Source: Firm-04 sp045591925 (GTDB lineage: Bacteria; Bacillota; Clostridia; Oscillospirales; Ruminococcaceae). Taken from it: a stretch of DNA of 64,000 nt. The DNA lies in the NCBI GenBank assembly GCA_045591925.1, contig JAZNTW010000096.1, forward strand, positions 89,821-153,820, written 5' to 3'. A program made the position numbers and the translations under genes. Below, piece by piece: positions 37,156 to 44,847 of this stretch. The notes beneath the pieces were generated by a model. The model did not search any database. It was given only the letters and a program-made list of their open reading frames with translations, and had not been told where the DNA came from. Positions within the stretch are counted from its first letter, which is position 1, and each line of letters starts with the position of its first letter.

Positions 37156-37908
37156 TCAATCCTCTGCAATCAGTAAATCAGCCAGTGCAAAGAAGCGCTT
37201 TGCCGTTTCGCTTTCCGGCGCGCCCTCGACAACTGTTTTTCCCATATCTTCGTACATTGTGATATCATCCGAACGCGGAATATCCGCTGTAATATCCAGC
37301 CCTGCGGATTCTGCAAATGCCCGAACCTTTTCTTCCTCATTCGTAACATTGCGGCGGTTGAGGATGATGCCGCGCACCTTTGCGTAGCTTCTGTCCTCAA
37401 AATTTTTCACGGCATTGTTGATATTATTCGCTGCATAGAGCGCCATTTTCTCACCGGACGTCACGATCAAAACCTTTTCTGCATAACCCTCGCGAATCGG
37501 TGCGGCAAAGCCGCCGCAGACAACATCGCCCAATACGTCATACAACACAACATCCGGCTGACAGCGCTCAAACAGCCGTAGCTCATTCAGCAAACTGAAT
37601 GTCGTAATGATGCCGCGGCCGGCGCAGCCAAGTCCCGGTGTGGGACCGCCCGTTTCAATGCAGAGAATATCACCGAAGCCCCGTCTGGAAATCTGCTCCA
37701 GGCTGTCCGGCTCATCGTCATGGTCACGCAGATAGTCCATAACCGGCGTGACCGGCGTACCGCCAAGCAGATTGATTGTAGAATCCGCTTTCGGGTCGCA
37801 GCCGATCTGTATGACTTTTTTTCCGCGCATCGCAAATGCCGCCGCCAGATTCGCCGTGCAGGTGGATTTGCCAATGCCGCCTTTGCCATAGATTGCAATT
37901 TTAATCAT
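37156..37908 (-). CDS. Nitrogenase-like reductase (NifH/BchL/CfbC-type), set 2
   Basis: 250 residues from ATG 37908 (MIKIAIYGKGGIGKST; AGAGG upstream). Walker A GKGGIGKS, the switch Asp (GCDPKADST) and both cluster cysteines (GLGCAGRGII and DVLGDVVCGGFA) are intact. It should be a homodimeric ATPase bridging one [4Fe-4S] cluster and feeding electrons to the D/K pair. It is slightly shorter than NifH and lacks the NifH C-terminal extension. About 55% of residues look identical to the second copy at 40448 by eye. Confidence 0.93.
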   Translation of the reverse strand: MIKIAIYGKGGIGKSTCTANLAAAFAMRGKKVIQIGCDPKADSTINLLGGTPVTPVMDYLRDHDDEPDSLEQISRRGFGDILCIETGGPTPGLGCAGRGIITTFSLLNELRLFERCQPDVVLYDVLGDVVCGGFAAPIREGYAEKVLIVTSGEKMALYAANNINNAVKNFEDRSYAKVRGIILNRRNVTNEEEKVRAFAESAGLDITADIPRSDDITMYEDMGKTVVEGAPESETAKRFFALADLLIAED

Positions 37909-37957
37909 ATTGTTCCTCTTTATCATTCTATCGTTCTGCCCCAATGGACAATAACCG

Positions 37958-39121
37958 TCATTTCAATCCGGATCCTGCTGCATCCAGCCACGTATCAAAA
38001 CGCGTGCCGACCAGATTTTGCATCTCCCGTTCAAAGCATCTGCCCGAAAACGCATAATGCGGCAGCTCTAAATGCCGTGCGCCGTCCGGTAATACAAAGC
38101 GATAAAACGGGTCGGCAATCACCCAATCCGGCTGTCGCTCTTCAAGCATTTTTTCTATGCTTTCTTCTGTAAATACGTCCATATCATCTGCCGCAAGCAG
38201 ATTTTCCGAATGCGGCAGCGGACAGAGCAAATGCGAGGCATAGCCCATCAGTCCAAGCTGTGCAGCAATCGAGCCTGCACGGATACACTCTCCGATCACG
38301 ACAATTTTTTTGCCGGCTGTACCGCGAAAGGTACAGGGATATTCGGGGTTACCGGATTCTGCTGCTTGCCGTAATGCCGCCGCAAGCGCAGCAGAGCCAT
38401 CCTTGCCTGTCGGTACGCCGCAGACATACGGGATCCCAAACGTATGATACAAATATTCTGCGGCAGCATAGCCGCCGTATGATACTACAAGATTGACTGC
38501 TGCGTTTCCTGCCTGCGCAAGTGTTTCCAGCGAATCGCCCATTGCAAAGCAGGACACCACAGAAAAGCCGTTTTCCGAAGCCCAAGCGCGAACGCTTTCG
38601 ATTTCCTGCAAATTGCCGAAATCCAGCGGTGTTGCACCGAGAATATTCACACCGTTCGCAATCGGCGCCGATGGCGGCAGAACATATTCCTTTGCAATTT
38701 CCAGAAGCGCCTCCGAAACGCCGTCCGTATAGGCGTGCATTCCGTTTGTATGCAGCGGAAATGTCCGGATGCCGCTTCGCTGTTTAATTTCCATCGCAAC
38801 AGCGTCAAAATCCACGCCAATCATCATCGGCATCGGCGAACCGCAGACCGCAATAAATCGTGGGTGCCGGTCGGCAGCGGCGGCTGTTACATCGGCAATA
38901 AATTTCTCATCATTACCGAGAATCGCGTCCAGCTCGGTCAAGCCGGAAACATAGATCATCGACTGCATATCCTCCCAACGAGGCTCGTCATGCGTTGCAT
39001 AGGTCGAATTCACACCGGACGCGTCATGAACGGCAACCATGCCGCCCAATTCATAGAGTGCCGCGCAGACGCCGGAGGTATCCGCTGCATAGCACGGAAT
39101 GATTCTAGCTGTTTGTTTCAT
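37958..39121 (-). CDS. Nitrogenase-like component 1, K-type subunit, set 1
   Basis: 387 residues from ATG 39121 (GGAGGAG seven bases upstream). Conserved landmarks are SGVCAALYELGGMVAVHDAS (Cys 19), THDEPRWEDM, ELDAILGNDEKF and AVCGSPMPMMIGVDFDA (Cys 93). Only two or three Cys are placed as in NifK cluster ligands. NILGATPLDFGNL, VIGECIRAGSIAAQLG and WVIADPFYR belong to the later Rossmann domains. It follows the D-type gene by 14 bases and precedes the second H-type gene by 49. Confidence 0.83.
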   Translation of the reverse strand: MKQTARIIPCYAADTSGVCAALYELGGMVAVHDASGVNSTYATHDEPRWEDMQSMIYVSGLTELDAILGNDEKFIADVTAAAADRHPRFIAVCGSPMPMMIGVDFDAVAMEIKQRSGIRTFPLHTNGMHAYTDGVSEALLEIAKEYVLPPSAPIANGVNILGATPLDFGNLQEIESVRAWASENGFSVVSCFAMGDSLETLAQAGNAAVNLVVSYGGYAAAEYLYHTFGIPYVCGVPTGKDGSAALAAALRQAAESGNPEYPCTFRGTAGKKIVVIGECIRAGSIAAQLGLMGYASHLLCPLPHSENLLAADDMDVFTEESIEKMLEERQPDWVIADPFYRFVLPDGARHLELPHYAFSGRCFEREMQNLVGTRFDTWLDAAGSGLK

Positions 39122-39135
39122 ATCTGCTCCTCCGA

Positions 39136-40446
39136 TTATGCCAGTAAACACGAATCGCAGCCGTAGCCCTTATGCCGCAGCAGCGGTCGGCGATCCTTTG
39201 GATTCCGGAATGCGTCCCGCATCAGCTCCGCGATCGCACAAATTCCTGCAAAGCCGTAATAGCCACCATTCACCACAAAATTCACAAAGCGATCGGTTGC
39301 AAAATAATATGCCGCTTTCTGTCCGATTGCCAAGACCGCCTCCGACACCTGCTCATGCTGATGCAGCATATTCACATTTGTCGGGGAATACAGCAGTAAC
39401 TCCGGACGATTTTTTTGCAGCCATTGAAACGCGTCAGCATCCTCACCTGCTGCATCGGCAACCAGATACCGGACATTGAAGCCGTATTCACACAGCAGCT
39501 TTGCCAGCTCAAACGGCCTCGATACGGCAGTATAGTCGATTGCAACCGCCAGATCACCGATTTCCTGCCGTGCCGCACAAAGCGCCTCTGCTGCCTGTGT
39601 TTCCAAATCGGAGCAATCAAACGCAGGAAGCTGCAGCACATCGCACAGCTTCCGATAGTTTTCGCGGATGCCCTCAAAATCAAACCGCGCCGGAAGATAA
39701 AGCTGCGGAATCTGAAGCGTTTCCTCCAAGGCGTCCAGTGCTGCGTGCGCCGTCGGCAAATACGCGATATTCAGCTTGCTCTCTGCCATTTGCAGATAAT
39801 CCTCATAGGATTTGCAAAGCGAAAGGTCGTGCAGCTCCAGACCGGCGTCCCGAATCATACGTACCAGCTCGGAATTTTCATCGGTCGGACGATCGCAGCC
39901 AATCAGATTGACCGCATTGGGATTCTGCGGGCGCGGCTGCAAGCCCATATAAAGCTGCCGGCAGGTCTGTGCAACCGGCGTAATGGTCGTGCGCATCGTC
40001 GGCGTCATATAGCAATCCACAAACGTAATATCGGGGTAACGCGCACCGAGGTCCGCAAGCACGCCGTCAAAATCGCAGCCTGCAAACAGGTGCATACAGC
40101 TCAGAAACAGCAGAACAATCGGTGGATGCGTTCCGATTTTTTCAATGATATCGCTGACACCCTCTACCAGACTGCTTTCGAGCGTTCCGTTGAACATATC
40201 CTCCTCGGTCAGGGAAATCCAGCTCATACGGTCAAGCTGATTCGATTCGGCTGCGGTCAGGATCACGCCGCGCAGACAGCCCTGCGCACAGGCGTAAATC
40301 TGATGCGCCTCCGGCACCAGCATCCCCATATGCACAATATTCCACATACCGCGCACCGGTGGATTGTATTCGAGTCCGGATGCAAACACGCTTTCCGCAT
40401 TGGCATCCGCGATTCTGCAAACAGGCGATTTCTGATACTGCTGCAT
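39136..40446 (-). CDS. Nitrogenase-like component 1, D-type subunit, set 1
   Basis: 436 residues from ATG 40446; the upstream H-type stop (TAA) is one base away and GAGG lies six bases before the start. LEYNPPVRGMWNIVHMGMLV and YACAQGCLRGVILTAAE (Cys 53, 57) with an earlier Cys 10 and LLFLSCMHLFAGCDFDG (Cys 117, 124) mark the cluster-binding loops. The C-terminal RPLLRHKGYGCDSCLLA adds a CxxC. I know this family only as nitrogenase component 1-type oxidoreductase; members outside Nif, DPOR and F430 synthesis have mostly unknown substrates. Confidence 0.86.
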   Translation of the reverse strand: MQQYQKSPVCRIADANAESVFASGLEYNPPVRGMWNIVHMGMLVPEAHQIYACAQGCLRGVILTAAESNQLDRMSWISLTEEDMFNGTLESSLVEGVSDIIEKIGTHPPIVLLFLSCMHLFAGCDFDGVLADLGARYPDITFVDCYMTPTMRTTITPVAQTCRQLYMGLQPRPQNPNAVNLIGCDRPTDENSELVRMIRDAGLELHDLSLCKSYEDYLQMAESKLNIAYLPTAHAALDALEETLQIPQLYLPARFDFEGIRENYRKLCDVLQLPAFDCSDLETQAAEALCAARQEIGDLAVAIDYTAVSRPFELAKLLCEYGFNVRYLVADAAGEDADAFQWLQKNRPELLLYSPTNVNMLHQHEQVSEAVLAIGQKAAYYFATDRFVNFVVNGGYYGFAGICAIAELMRDAFRNPKDRRPLLRHKGYGCDSCLLA

Positions 40447-40447
40447 T

Positions 40448-41203
40448 TTACGCCTCGCATTCTGCCAAAACCGCATCGGCAAGCTGACGAAGCTGCTCTG
40501 CCGCCTCACATTGCGGATATGCCAAACGGAATGGGACACCCTCCGTATCAGCCATCTGAATCTCCTGCGAACGCGAAATTCTGCCGATTATCTTCGTATC
40601 AAAATCCTCGGCAAGCGATTCCGTCAGCACAAGCTCATCGGAGACATTGCGGCAATTCAGAATCAGACCGCCAAGCGAAGCGTAGCCGCGCCCCTGAAAA
40701 TTCTGTACCGCCATGCAGATATTCGCTGCGGCATAGCGCGCCATTTTTTCGCCCGACGTCACCACAAACACACGGTCAGCATAACCCTTGCGCATCGGCA
40801 TCGAAAAGCCGCCGCAGACAACGTCGCCCAACACATCATACAACACAATATCGGGCTGATATGTTTCGTATGCGCCGAGCTTTTTCAGGGTTTCCAAGGC
40901 GTTAATGATGCCTCTGCCGGCACATCCGACGCCCGGAACCGGACCGCCTGCTTCCACGCAAATCACGCCGCTGTCACCGATGGTCACAATATCATCGAGC
41001 GTGATTTTATTTCCCTTTTCGCGTTCAAGCTGCAAAACGGTCGGGATTCGGCTGCCGCCATGCAGAAGCGCTGTGGAATCCGCTTTGGGGTCGCAGCCAA
41101 TCTGCATCACGCGCAAACCCCGTGCTGCAAATTCCGCAGAGAGATTGGCAGAAATGGTCGATTTCCCGATACCGCCCTTGCCATAGATTGCAATTTTTAT
41201 CAT
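40448..41203 (-). CDS. Nitrogenase-like reductase (NifH-type), set 1; first operon gene
   Basis: 251 residues. Two adjacent ATGs (41206, 41203) follow AAAGGA; 41203 gives MIKIAIYGKGGIGKST as in the paralogue. The longer frame to 41344 is leader RNA. Walker A, GCDPKADST, GVGCAGRGIINAL and DVLGDVVCGGFSMPM are all intact, so it should be an active [4Fe-4S] ATPase. It is the first gene after the leader terminator, and its dose is probably set there. Confidence 0.93.
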   Translation of the reverse strand: MIKIAIYGKGGIGKSTISANLSAEFAARGLRVMQIGCDPKADSTALLHGGSRIPTVLQLEREKGNKITLDDIVTIGDSGVICVEAGGPVPGVGCAGRGIINALETLKKLGAYETYQPDIVLYDVLGDVVCGGFSMPMRKGYADRVFVVTSGEKMARYAAANICMAVQNFQGRGYASLGGLILNCRNVSDELVLTESLAEDFDTKIIGRISRSQEIQMADTEGVPFRLAYPQCEAAEQLRQLADAVLAECEA

Positions 41204-41228
41204 CATGATATCCTTTCTGCAGGCGCAT

Positions 41229-41265
41229 AAAAAGCCGCATCTTCTTCCGAAAAAGAAAATACGGC
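41229..41265 (-). terminator. Terminator hairpin in the operon leader (attenuator candidate)
   Basis: On the minus strand GCCGTATTTTCTT pairs with AAGAAGATGCGGC (13 bp, with two G-U pairs in RNA), loop TTTCGG, followed by TTTTT. It ends about 25 bases before the first nitrogenase-like start codon, downstream of the promoter, so it should stop transcription before the operon unless it is prevented from folding. Confidence 0.8.
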
Positions 41266-41345
41266 TATACCTGTGACAATGTCCGGCTGTCGTACTTTTG
41301 CCGCAAGACAGCGTTCGCTGTGTTTTAGCATCAGAAGAAAGCATT
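41266..41345 (-). promoter_or_regulatory. Structured 5' leader, riboswitch/attenuator candidate
   Basis: Between the repeat and the terminator the minus-strand RNA contains two mutually exclusive pairings: ACAGCG-AA-CGCTGT, and GCTGTC with GACAGC 15 bases further on. They share the same GCTGT segment. GACATTGTC forms a further small inverted repeat. I could not match it to a known riboswitch consensus. Its position directly before an intrinsic terminator suggests a ligand- or protein-controlled switch. Confidence 0.5.
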
Positions 41346-41358
41346 TTTATGCGATTTT

Positions 41359-41532
41359 AGGCAATACCGCACAGAGTTGCGGTGCAGATACGCAGTCAGA
41401 TTTTTCGTCAGATTGTATAGAAATGACGCCGCCGGGCTGACGCCCAGCAAGGAATTTCTGTGCAAGATGACGGAAAATATGCAAGTAGATGTGCCGCCAT
41501 GCCGTAAGGCGGACTTTGTGCGGTGTTGCCTT
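41359..41532 (-). repeat. MITE-like repeat, copy B (inverted orientation)
   Basis: About 174 bp, the full-length form, in the opposite orientation to the other three copies. Ends read AGGCAATACCGCACAGAGT and the complement of ACTTTGTGCGGTGTTGCCT. It lies between the likely operon promoter (41656-41684) and the leader, so the operon transcript should run through it. Confidence 0.88.
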
Positions 41533-41655
41533 TAATATTTTCAAGGCTTTGCCGAGATTTCTATAACAAAATATAACAGTTATTAAATCGCTTAAAATAC
41601 CTCAAGTGAGAATTCAAATTTTATATTGTAGAATTAAATGTGAAGAAGTACATAT

Positions 41656-41684
41656 ATTTTAGCATATTTTATAAAAAATGTCAA
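41656..41684 (-). promoter_or_regulatory. Promoter for the nitrogenase-like/hyp operon
   Basis: Minus strand TTGACA (41684-41679), 17-base spacer, TAAAAT (41661-41656). It is the only good promoter upstream of the leader. The start codon is about 445 bases downstream, with the repeat copy B and the structured leader in between. It is divergent from the VOC gene promoter 30 bases away. Confidence 0.75.
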
Positions 41685-41713
41685 CAAGTCTATAGCGTTC
41701 TGATTTGTTGTTA

Positions 41714-41742
41714 TTGAAATCTACGATTAAATATGGTATAAT
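41714..41742 (+). promoter_or_regulatory. Promoter for the VOC gene
   Basis: TTGAAA, 17-base spacer, TATAAT at 41737-41742, 43 bases before ATG 41786. It is back to back with the operon promoter, so the 30 bases between the -35 elements could hold a shared operator. Confidence 0.8.
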
Positions 41743-41785
41743 GGGAATACATCGGTTTTATGTCAGAATTGATAGGAGTGATACT

Positions 41786-42166
41786 ATGATAAAAGGAATC
41801 CACCACATTTCAATGAAATGCTGCAATGATGAAGAATACCGCAGGGCTCGCGCGTTTTATACCGAGGTTCTGCGGCTTGCGATCGTGAAAGAATGTGACG
41901 CCTGTATTCTGCTTGATACGGGTGCCGGAATCGTTGAAATCTTCCGCGACGGCACGGAATCTCTTGAAAAAGGCGTCATTCGCCATGTTGCCTTTGCGGT
42001 TGAGGATGTCGAGGCTTGCGTAAAAGCGGTCAAGGTGGCTGGTTACGAGGTGTTTGTAGAACCCAAAGCGGTGCAAATCGGCGGAGATGCGGCGTTCCCT
42101 GCAATGATTGCATTTTGCCGCGGACCACTTGGTGAGGAAATCGAGTTTTTCTGCCAGCAATGGTAA
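41786..42166 (+). CDS. VOC-family (glyoxalase/bleomycin-resistance fold) protein
   Basis: 126 residues from ATG 41786, seven bases after AGGAG. IKGIHHISMKC opens the first module with a metal-ligand-type His, ARAFYTEVLRL follows, IRHVAFAVEDVEACVKAV begins the second, and GPLGEEIEFFCQQ closes it with a Glu ligand. Such two-module proteins bind a divalent metal and act on small thiol or keto substrates; none can be named. A small Cys-rich gene follows after 40 bases. Confidence 0.88.
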   Translation: MIKGIHHISMKCCNDEEYRRARAFYTEVLRLAIVKECDACILLDTGAGIVEIFRDGTESLEKGVIRHVAFAVEDVEACVKAVKVAGYEVFVEPKAVQIGGDAAFPAMIAFCRGPLGEEIEFFCQQW

Positions 42167-42206
42167 TTTGCAGGAAATCCCCTGCTGATTGAATGGAGGT
42201 AATCAG

Positions 42207-42404
42207 ATGAAATTTTATCGAAATGAACTGGAATGCTGCCCGAAAACAACGTGCAAGAACAACGGAAACTGCAAGGATTGCATCTTAAAGCACAAAGCAA
42301 CCGACAGTCTGCCGTATTGCCTGTTTCCCGATAACGATGGAGACAAGAGCCTGAAGCATTTTTATGAAAAGCTCGCCGTCTGGCAGAAAGAAGCTGAATC
42401 GTAA
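42207..42404 (+). CDS. Small cysteine-rich protein
   Basis: 65 residues from ATG 42207, seven bases after GGAGG. Six of its cysteines lie in the first ~40 residues (ECCPKTTCKNNGNCKDCILK, then PYCLF), spaced as for a metal site; the rest is helical and charged. It was not assigned to a named family. It is probably cotranscribed with the VOC gene. An ATG six codons upstream lacks a ribosome site. Confidence 0.7.
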   Translation: MKFYRNELECCPKTTCKNNGNCKDCILKHKATDSLPYCLFPDNDGDKSLKHFYEKLAVWQKEAES

Positions 42405-42512
42405 ATCCGATATCCGGACATAAGTTCAAATCTTATGCTAAACTAAGTTTTCTGACTGACAATCCGCGTAGCTTATGCTACAATAGGAATTGAAGATATA
42501 GTTTTATATTAT

Positions 42513-42686
42513 AGGCAATACCGCGCAAAGTCCGCCTTGCGGCTTGGCAGTACATCTACTTGCATATTTTCCGCCATCTTGCACAGAAATTTCTTGCTGG
42601 GCGTCAGCCTAGTGGCGTCATTTCTATACAATTTGACGAAAAATCCGACTGCGCATCTGCACCGCCAACTCTGTGCGGTATTACCT
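42513..42686 (+). repeat. MITE-like repeat, copy C
   Basis: About 174 bp with ends AGGCAATACCGCGCAAAGT and the complement of AACTCTGTGCGGTATTACCT, flanked on both sides by TA. It is the most diverged copy. It sits in the 445-base gene-free stretch between the Cys-rich gene and the XRE gene. A CTGACA-N17-TACAAT promoter-like pair (42456-42484) points into it from the left. Confidence 0.87.
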
Positions 42687-42766
42687 ATATATTACGTGTA
42701 AACTTGGCGCTTTTGCTATGATTTAAGTGCATCCTCAGTGTTGCTTAGTTACACATAAGTCACCCG

Positions 42767-42816
42767 AAGTTGCACAACTTAGTTTTTTGGTTGTTCTTAT
42801 ATGCAATTTGTATAAC
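42767..42816 (+). promoter_or_regulatory. Promoter and candidate operator of the XRE gene
   Basis: TTGGTT (42787-42792), 18-base spacer, TATAAC (42811-42816), 34 bases before ATG 42850. Just upstream is AAGTTGCACAACTT (42767-42780), an inverted repeat with 6-bp arms that could be bound by the regulator itself. Confidence 0.5.
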
Positions 42817-42849
42817 GTAATATGCAGATGTCAAATCAGGAGTGATTCT

Positions 42850-43158
42850 ATGTTTTATGATAAATTTGCAGCCTTATGCTATGAACGACATACAACGCCG
42901 AATGCGGTTTGCGCAGAATTGGGACTCTCAAACTCAATCGCGACCTACTGGAAAAAATCCAAAGGCACACCCAAAAGAGAAACGCTCGAAAAAATCGCTG
43001 AATATCTGGATGTCTCTGTCGATGCGCTTCTGAGCAAGGAAACAAAAAACGCCCCTGACAACGCAATCAAGAGCGCAATTATCGAAAAAGTGAATACCCT
43101 CACAAACGCGCAGGCAGCACAGCTTCTTGCGTTTCTGGAATCGTTTCTGCAAGGGTAA
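42850..43158 (+). CDS. XRE-family helix-turn-helix regulator
   Basis: 102 residues from ATG 42850, seven bases after AGGAG. The helix-turn-helix lies in the first ~65 residues (TTPNAVCAELGLSNSIATYW, then TPKRETLEKIAEYLDVSVDA). The C-terminal ~35 residues form a helix that may dimerise. It is compact, like single-domain repressors of small genetic switches. The longer frame from 42727 has no ribosome site. It converges on the nitroreductase gene 8 bases away. Confidence 0.9.
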   Translation: MFYDKFAALCYERHTTPNAVCAELGLSNSIATYWKKSKGTPKRETLEKIAEYLDVSVDALLSKETKNAPDNAIKSAIIEKVNTLTNAQAAQLLAFLESFLQG

Positions 43159-43166
43159 CCGCTTGT

Positions 43167-43793
43167 TTACATGATTTCAAAAATCTCGCTAAGCGGCTTC
43201 ATCGGCTTTTCACGCGGCACATAAGCCGGCTTTCCGACTGGGATGACGCTCATCAGACGATACTGATTCGGTGCGCCAACAAACTCGTTGATTTCCGCTG
43301 CGGACACAACCGGGTCGTTCATCCAGCAAGCGCCAAGCCCCAGCTCCTCCGCTTTGAGAAGCAGATGCTCCACCGACGCACCAATACTAAGCACATCAGG
43401 ACTGCCGAGTGCGGCAAGCATTTCGGTTCGGTTAAGACCGTTTGCCGCATAATATTCCGTAACTCTTGGGTCGTGATACTGCATTTCGGTCAGATACACA
43501 AGTATGACGACGGGTGCGGTTTTGAAGAATGTGGTCTGCTTGACTCTGGATGCAATGAACTGTTCATCGGTCGCAACGCAGTAAAAACGGCGCACGCCGC
43601 GTTCGACTGCTTGTGCGAGACCATTGATGTTCTCCGGTGTTCTGACTGCAACAAACCGCCAGCACTGACTATTGCAGCCGCTTGGTGCGGTAACTGCGGC
43701 AGAAATGAGCTGTTCGATCGTGCTGTCATCAATTCGTTCGTCAAGATATTTTCTGACGCTGCGGCGTTTGTGGATTAGCGTTTCAAATTCCAT
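43167..43793 (-). CDS. Nitroreductase-family flavoprotein
   Basis: 208 residues; AAAGGAG seven bases before ATG 43793. The FMN-binding start MEFETLIHKRRSVRKYLDE and TAPSGCNSQCWRFVAV are typical, as are SIGASVEHLLLKAEELGLGACWM and IPVGKPAYVPREK. It should be a homodimer using NAD(P)H. The physiological substrate is unknown. It is transcribed alone, opposite to its neighbours. Confidence 0.93.
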   Translation of the reverse strand: MEFETLIHKRRSVRKYLDERIDDSTIEQLISAAVTAPSGCNSQCWRFVAVRTPENINGLAQAVERGVRRFYCVATDEQFIASRVKQTTFFKTAPVVILVYLTEMQYHDPRVTEYYAANGLNRTEMLAALGSPDVLSIGASVEHLLLKAEELGLGACWMNDPVVSAAEINEFVGAPNQYRLMSVIPVGKPAYVPREKPMKPLSEIFEIM

Positions 43794-43966
43794 AGGAATA
43801 CTCCTTTCAAAATCAGTTCCAGATACTATTTATTATATCATGTTATGTCCGGTCAGTCAATGATTCAGAAGACCAAAAATTTTAATTCCCCTATTGCAAA
43901 TTCATATTTTATATGATATGATATATATGCTATAATAAAGAAAACATTTTAAGCAGGGATTGAACG

Positions 43967-44743
43967 ATGGATATTTTCATAAAAATAATAGTATGCCTGA
44001 TTGCCGGCGTCGGAGCAGGGCTTGGCACCGGATTTGCGGGAATGAGTGCGGCGGCAGTCATCAGTCCGATGCTGATTACGTTCCTGAATATGCCTGCCTA
44101 TAGTGCAGTTGGCATTGCGCTTGCGAGTGATGTACTGGCAAGCGGAATCAGCGCATACACCTACCACAAAAATAAAAATATCGACATCAAAAACGGCATT
44201 GTCATGATGATATCTGTTTTGGTGTTCACGGTCGTTGGAAGCTATATCGCAAACCTTGTGCCGAATACAACGATGGGGAGCTTTTCGGTTGTTATGACAA
44301 TGTTTTTGGGGTTGAAATTTATATGCAAACCCGTCATGACGACCAAGGAAGCGATGAATGATGTATCGGCAAAGACGCGATTCCGGCAGTCTGTGATATC
44401 CGGAAGCTTAATTGGCTTTATCTGCGGTTTTATCGGCGCGGGCGGCGGAATGATGATGCTTCTGATTCTGACCTCGGTTTTGGGCTACGAACTGAAAACT
44501 GCCGTCGGAACAAGCGTATTCATCATGTCATTTACCGCGCTCACCGGTTCCATCAGCCATATTGCGATAGATGGTATGCCGGATGTTCTCTGCTTTGTGG
44601 TTTGCATTCTGTCAACGCTCTTTTGGGCGAGAATTGCTGCAAAAATCGCAAACAAATCCGATACAAAGACACTAAACCGTGTAACCGGTATCATTTTAGT
44701 CTTGCTAGGTGTTGTTGTATTGGGATTTGATTTACTATTTTAA
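43967..44743 (+). CDS. TauE/SafE-family sulfite/anion exporter
   Basis: 258 residues with eight membrane helices. Both family repeats are visible: GVGAGLGTGFAGMSAAAVIS near the start and GFICGFIGAGGGMMMLLILT near residue 155. Members export sulfite, sulfoacetate or similar organosulfur anions. The ATG at 43967 follows AGGGA. A TATAAT at 43931 fits a -10, but no good -35 is present. It ends at a terminator next to the mobile-element boundary. Confidence 0.92.
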   Translation: MDIFIKIIVCLIAGVGAGLGTGFAGMSAAAVISPMLITFLNMPAYSAVGIALASDVLASGISAYTYHKNKNIDIKNGIVMMISVLVFTVVGSYIANLVPNTTMGSFSVVMTMFLGLKFICKPVMTTKEAMNDVSAKTRFRQSVISGSLIGFICGFIGAGGGMMMLLILTSVLGYELKTAVGTSVFIMSFTALTGSISHIAIDGMPDVLCFVVCILSTLFWARIAAKIANKSDTKTLNRVTGIILVLLGVVVLGFDLLF

Positions 44744-44750
44744 CAGAAAG

Positions 44751-44779
44751 TCGTACTCATGCTTTGGGTACGATTTTTT
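44751..44779 (+). terminator. Intrinsic terminator of the exporter gene
   Basis: Short stem TCGTAC / GTACGA followed by TTTTTT, 7 bases after the stop codon at 44743. Confidence 0.75.
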
Positions 44780-44790
44780 ATGCACACAAA

Positions 44791-44826
44791 AAGCCCCGAC
44801 AAATCGCAAATGATTTGCCGGGGCTT
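44791..44826 (-). terminator. Original terminator of the GGGtGRT gene, stranded at the left junction
   Basis: Stem AAGCCCCG / CGGGGCTT, with AAAAA on the left giving a minus-strand T run. It has the same architecture as the terminator now serving the intact gene (61251-61287) but a different sequence. It follows the residual gene end at 44848-44914. Confidence 0.75.
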
Positions 44827-44847
44827 CTGAAATCCGGAGTTCTCAGA

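Noticed and set aside
34817..41203. True molybdenum nitrogenase
   Set aside because: The D and K proteins are short and lack recognisable FeMo-cofactor and full P-cluster motifs, and no nifB, nifE or nifN is present in the window.
41266..41345. Known riboswitch (Moco, cobalamin, SAM, NiCo, ZTP)
   Set aside because: The conserved core sequences of these classes are not present. It is kept only as an unassigned leader.
41347..41544. 65-codon frame across repeat copy B, and similar frames in copies A and D
   Set aside because: The same translation recurs because the DNA repeat recurs. There is no start signal, and the frame is broken differently in each copy.
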